Source: Rossellomorea aquimaris
GTDB lineage: Bacteria; Bacillota; Bacilli; Bacillales; Bacillaceae_B
Direction of reading: 5' to 3'
Assembly (NCBI RefSeq): GCF_020171925.1
Contig: NZ_JAIVAR010000001.1
Coordinates: 1,116,001 to 1,180,000 of the forward strand
DNA length: 64,000 bases
Part shown: one piece after another, positions 61,275 through 64,000 of the stretch
Layout of the letters: each line of letters starts with the position of its first letter
Position numbering within the stretch: the stretch's first letter is position 1
The notes under the pieces: model-generated
What the model was told of the DNA's origin: nothing
Database searches by the model: none
The model's input: the letters and a program-made list of their open reading frames with translations, nothing else
Translations under genes and position numbers: made by a program

Positions 61275-61949
61275 TTATGTCCTGAACATGAACAGTGTCA
61301 TGAACGTAAGCGCTTGTCTCAGCTCATTCGGAAGTGAGCCTGTCATGCGTTCATCCACACCTTTTTTATACACCCATTCCTCATCGACCTTATTCCATCC
61401 CTTTTCTTCCGCCACTTTCTCTAATTCCCATGGCATCATGGTGTTGCAAATGGCTTCTTCCCCGTGAAGACGAGGATATGAATTGTCTCTCGGGTGTGCT
61501 GTCGGACCTAGCAGGCCGATACAGATCAATCCTCCTTTAACCGTGACCCTCTCGATTTCATGCAATGCATCCACCGGGGATTCCGTCCATTCAATGGAAT
61601 TGATCGCCATTACTGCATCGAATTCTCCATCTAGGAATGGCATACGGGTAAGGTCCCCTTGAACGAACTTTAATTGATCCCGTTCGAGTCCATTGGCAAT
61701 CTCGACCATTTTATGAGAGAAGTCCATGCCCGTCACTTTATATCCGTTCTCGTGGAGAAGGTAAGAACCATATCCATCACCACATCCAAGGTCACCGACA
61801 TTGGCACCTTCATCTATTGTCTTTTTGAAAAATGGGATGATGGCCTTCCTGCTGCCAGCCAACCACATGTCTTCACTTTTTGAATGCCAGTTCTCTGCAT
61901 TCGTATCCCATCGCGACTTGGCATTTGTATGCCACTCTGTATTCGTCAT
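61275..61949 (-). CDS. Class I SAM-dependent methyltransferase
   Basis: A 224-residue Methyltransf_11-type enzyme: VGDLGCGDGYGSYLL near residue 53, TGMDFSHKMVEIA, QGDLTRMPFLDGEFDAVMAINSIEWTESP. The N-terminus WDTNAENWHSKSEDMW resembles small-molecule methylases. Substrate unknown. GGGGTG before ATG at 61949. Upstream of fhs by 56 nt. Confidence 0.87.
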   Translation of the reverse strand: MTNTEWHTNAKSRWDTNAENWHSKSEDMWLAGSRKAIIPFFKKTIDEGANVGDLGCGDGYGSYLLHENGYKVTGMDFSHKMVEIANGLERDQLKFVQGDLTRMPFLDGEFDAVMAINSIEWTESPVDALHEIERVTVKGGLICIGLLGPTAHPRDNSYPRLHGEEAICNTMMPWELEKVAEEKGWNKVDEEWVYKKGVDERMTGSLPNELRQALTFMTLFMFRT

Positions 61950-62115
61950 CTCCTGCACCCCTGTTTTTATATTCTCTTACTTTATTTCTTATTTTATATG
62001 TAGAAATCCTTCTTTTCCGGTTAAGATTCTCACCGAATACATCTCTTGATCATTATGAAAGATCAAGGCTTTGACCATACTATTTATAACCATGCTAATA
62101 GAAAGGGGAAAAACG

Positions 62116-62334
62116 ATGGAAGAAATCACGAAGGTCCAGCGCAATTATCAGGGAGACATTATCAGCTTCCAAACTTCGGGAGGAAGGATCATTTCCTATC
62201 GAAAAGCAGTGCTTGAAGCTTCCGAGGGGCTGCTCGAAGGTGTCGATCTTAAAGAAAATGAATGGGGAGATTACGAAATTTTCTCTTCCGACTTGAAGGA
62301 CGAAGGATTCAACGATTACCCTACCATTTTCTGA
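62116..62334 (+). CDS. DUF3892 family small protein
   Basis: A 72-residue protein: ITKVQRNYQGDIISFQTSGGRIISYRKAV ... EIFSSDLKDEGFNDYPTIF, the DUF3892 pattern. AAAGGGG before ATG at 62116; the open stretch upstream has none. Function unknown. Confidence 0.82.
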   Translation: MEEITKVQRNYQGDIISFQTSGGRIISYRKAVLEASEGLLEGVDLKENEWGDYEIFSSDLKDEGFNDYPTIF

Positions 62335-62347
62335 TTCTATAGCATCC

Positions 62348-62388
62348 AAAAAAGGCCGCCCGCATTTTATATGCAGGCAGCCTTTTTT
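62348..62388. terminator. Bidirectional terminator between DUF3892 and mntR
   Basis: AAAAAAGGCcGCCcGCAT pairs with ATGCaGGCaGCCTTTTTT (two mismatches) around a 5-nt loop. Confidence 0.88.
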
Positions 62389-62391
62389 CAA

Positions 62392-62808
62392 TCATTCACT
62401 TCGAGCCTGAACATCCCTTAGGTCTTCGAGCCTCTTTTCTTCTTCTTCAAAGAACTGTACCAAATCACCGATTCTGTCAATCGAATCCCAGCTCAAATGA
62501 TGTTCTATGCCTTCAACATCCTCATATATATGTTCTTCCTTTACCCCGATTACACGAAGGAATTGCTCAAGCAACTCATGCCTGTAAACTAAGCGTTTCC
62601 CTACTTTATTTCCTTTTGGAGTCAGTACGAGCCCACGATATTTTTCATATACCAGGTAATCATCTTTATCTAACTTCTGCACCATCTTTGTGACTGAGGA
62701 GGGGTGTACGGATAAAGCTTCAGCAATATCGGATACCCTTGCATACCCTTTATTCTCAATCAACAAGTAAATCTGTTCAATATAGTCTTCCATACTCGGT
62801 GTAGGCAT
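62392..62808 (-). CDS. mntR: Manganese-responsive repressor MntR
   Basis: A 138-residue DtxR-family regulator: [47 protein letters not shown] recognition helix, and metal ligands in MEDYIE, E/H of [19 protein letters not shown]. When loaded with Mn2+ it represses manganese uptake genes. Nearly identical in layout to B. subtilis MntR. It lies next to mntD, which it should control. Confidence 0.96.
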   Translation of the reverse strand: MPTPSMEDYIEQIYLLIENKGYARVSDIAEALSVHPSSVTKMVQKLDKDDYLVYEKYRGLVLTPKGNKVGKRLVYRHELLEQFLRVIGVKEEHIYEDVEGIEHHLSWDSIDRIGDLVQFFEEEEKRLEDLRDVQARSE

Positions 62809-62887
62809 TCTGCACCCTCCAAATTCCCATGAATATCATTAAAAGTTTACTATAACTGCCCACCGAATACAACCCGGTACCCTTATA

Positions 62888-63766
62888 TCACTCTTCAGAC
62901 AACCTTCTTTGATTTAAGAATTTTGACACTAATCCATACTTTGGCGAAAACAGCCATACAATCAGGAATACGATGCCGGCAGCGACTGCCATTGCACCGG
63001 AAATGGAAACGTCAAATAGCTTTGCTCCGTAATATCCCGCAACACTGTCAAAGATTCCAATAGCACCGCTTAAGACAAGCATCACTAAATACCTGTCTGT
63101 CAGTAGATAGGCTGTGGCACCAGGTGCAATCAACATGGCAACCACCAGAATCGCCCCCACACTATCGAATGCAGACACTGTCGTAACAGACACCAATCCC
63201 ATCAGGATATAATGGATGACTAAGACAGGGATGCCTATGGCCGCTGCCATGTTCGGGTCGAATGATGTTAATTTGAATTCCTTGAATAACAGCATAATGA
63301 CTAACACATCAAGGGTCAAGATGGCTCCAAGCATGACGACAGACTTTGGTATCGACCCAAGAAAGGGGATTGGTATGGTGTTCCAAGGAACGAATGCGAT
63401 TTCCCCCATCAATGCGTGCTCGACATCCAGATGGACATTCTTGGCAAATAAGGATATGAGAATAACACCGAGGGCAAATAGAGAAGTAAATACCACTCCG
63501 ATTGCAGCATCTTCCTGTATGCCACTCGAATTCAATACCTGCACGATAAACGTTGTCACTAGTCCAGCGACAGCTGCCCCGATCAGCATATTGAATCCAT
63601 TCATGCTTTGACTGATGATAAAGGCCATGACAAGTCCGAGAAGCACCGTATGACTGATGGCATCAGCCAACATCGACATTTTTCTCAAAATCAAAAAGCA
63701 GCCGACCACCCCGCATGACAACCCTACTAAGCTACCTGTGAGTAGAATCCAAAGTTCATAGCTCAT
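62888..63766 (-). CDS. mntD: Manganese ABC transporter permease MntD
   Basis: A 292-residue ABC-3 permease with about eight helices: SLVGLSCGVVGCFLILRKMSMLADAISHTVLLGL near the start, ATAYLLTDRYLVMLVLSGAIG later. GGGGGCAAGGAT before the ATG. Overlaps the end of mntC by 11 nt. Imports Mn2+ with MntA/MntB/MntC. Confidence 0.92.
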   Translation of the reverse strand: MSYELWILLTGSLVGLSCGVVGCFLILRKMSMLADAISHTVLLGLVMAFIISQSMNGFNMLIGAAVAGLVTTFIVQVLNSSGIQEDAAIGVVFTSLFALGVILISLFAKNVHLDVEHALMGEIAFVPWNTIPIPFLGSIPKSVVMLGAILTLDVLVIMLLFKEFKLTSFDPNMAAAIGIPVLVIHYILMGLVSVTTVSAFDSVGAILVVAMLIAPGATAYLLTDRYLVMLVLSGAIGIFDSVAGYYGAKLFDVSISGAMAVAAGIVFLIVWLFSPKYGLVSKFLNQRRLSEE

Positions 63767-64000
63767 ATCCTTGCCCCCTTCTCACTTTTATCTTTAAGAA
63801 AGGATTTTGCTTGTGAATCTCTGACATTTTTAATTGCAACTTTTTTAATTGATCTTTAGTTAAAGAGTCTTCTTGCTCTTCAATCCAGTCAATGTCCAGG
63901 GATCCGAGTTCGCTGGGGTACATTTCTTTCAATTCAACCATTTCATCAATAAACCTGAATTGTTCTGCCTTCATTGAACCCCATTCAGTAATGGAGATGT
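63756..64000 (-). CDS. mntC: Manganese ABC transporter permease MntC, C-terminal part (runs off window)
   Basis: The frame is open from the window edge to the stop at 63756 (about 80 residues, hydrophilic). It ends ...PFLKIKVRRGQGYEL. B. subtilis MntC is a long permease with a cytoplasmic, DtxR-like C-terminal region, and this fits such a tail by position (directly before mntD) and by the ITEWGSMKAEQ segment. The membrane part lies outside the window. Confidence 0.7.
   Translation of the reverse strand, partial: ISITEWGSMKAEQFRFIDEMVELKEMYPSELGSLDIDWIEEQEDSLTKDQLKKLQLKMSEIHKQNPFLKIKVRRGQGYEL

Overview
The window looks like chromosomal DNA of an aerobic, endospore-forming Bacillaceae outside the B. 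subtilis and B. cereus groups. The base composition is moderate, Shine-Dalgarno sites are strong (AAGGAGG type), and TTG/GTG starts are common. There are sporulation-linked genes (spo0M, a YjcZ-type peptide, yod genes). Two long blocks keep B. subtilis-like gene order: ctpA-yodJ-deoD-yodL ... yozD-yodN-yozE-yokU-kamA-yodPQRST, and ypqE-msrB-msrA ... ypmS-ypmR ... ypmP ... yplQ-dfrA-thyA ... ypjP-ypiP-brxA-ypgR ... ypgQ. The genus cannot be fixed from this window alone. I saw no rRNA, canonical tRNA, CRISPR array, prophage or transposase.

Layout. 1-7.5 kb (mostly minus strand): Cys-rich copper-binding protein, patatin phospholipase, Nudix hydrolase, a Clp-N/GNAT fusion, a yxlEFG-like ABC cassette without its sigma factor, a WYL regulator and a DUF4870 protein. 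7.7-14.3 kb: uppP-dedA (undecaprenyl phosphate recycling), an amidohydrolase, a GNAT enzyme behind an unusual tRNA-like leader, a YflJ-like peptide, an orphan murG and a MATE pump. 14.3-25.2 kb: SDR, CAP-domain secreted protein, rhodanese-like protein, small membrane proteins, CobW GTPase, AlbA_2 protein, LCP enzyme, CtpA protease, YitT protein, D,D-carboxypeptidase and deoD. 25.3-36.7 kb: two tandem tiny basic genes, yodL, spo0M, a Ser/Thr kinase with a His-rich peptide gene, yozD, yodN, yozE, yokU, and the kamA-yodPQRST beta-lysine cluster. 37-46.8 kb: chemoreceptor, YjcZ peptide, DUF502 protein, glucose EIIA, msrA-msrB, an RsgA paralogue, a DUF4397 protein, ypmS, ypmR and a DegV protein. 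46.9-58.9 kb: ypmP, SRAP protein, hemolysin III family, thyA-dfrA, an M34-like peptidase, ypjP, a 25-aa membrane peptide, ypiP, brxA, ypgR, ABC-F, ypgQ and a second DegV protein. 59-64 kb: an unknown protein, fhs, a methyltransferase, DUF3892, mntR, mntD and the end of mntC.

The genes form several small functional units. UppP and a DedA protein can recycle the lipid carrier that MurG and LCP enzymes use. MsrA/MsrB and the bacilliredoxin handle thiol and methionine oxidation. ThyA, DfrA and Fhs share folate one-carbon metabolism. The kam/yod cluster processes beta-lysine. MntR sits beside a manganese ABC transporter.

Most unusual feature: the 284-bp leader of the GNAT gene at 10621. It contains a tRNA-like fold with a perfect T-arm, a 15-codon upstream ORF, a long alternative stem, and a hairpin that buries the GNAT ribosome-binding site. 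The window also holds at least six copies or fragments of one interspersed palindromic repeat; one copy is interrupted by a second nested hairpin element.
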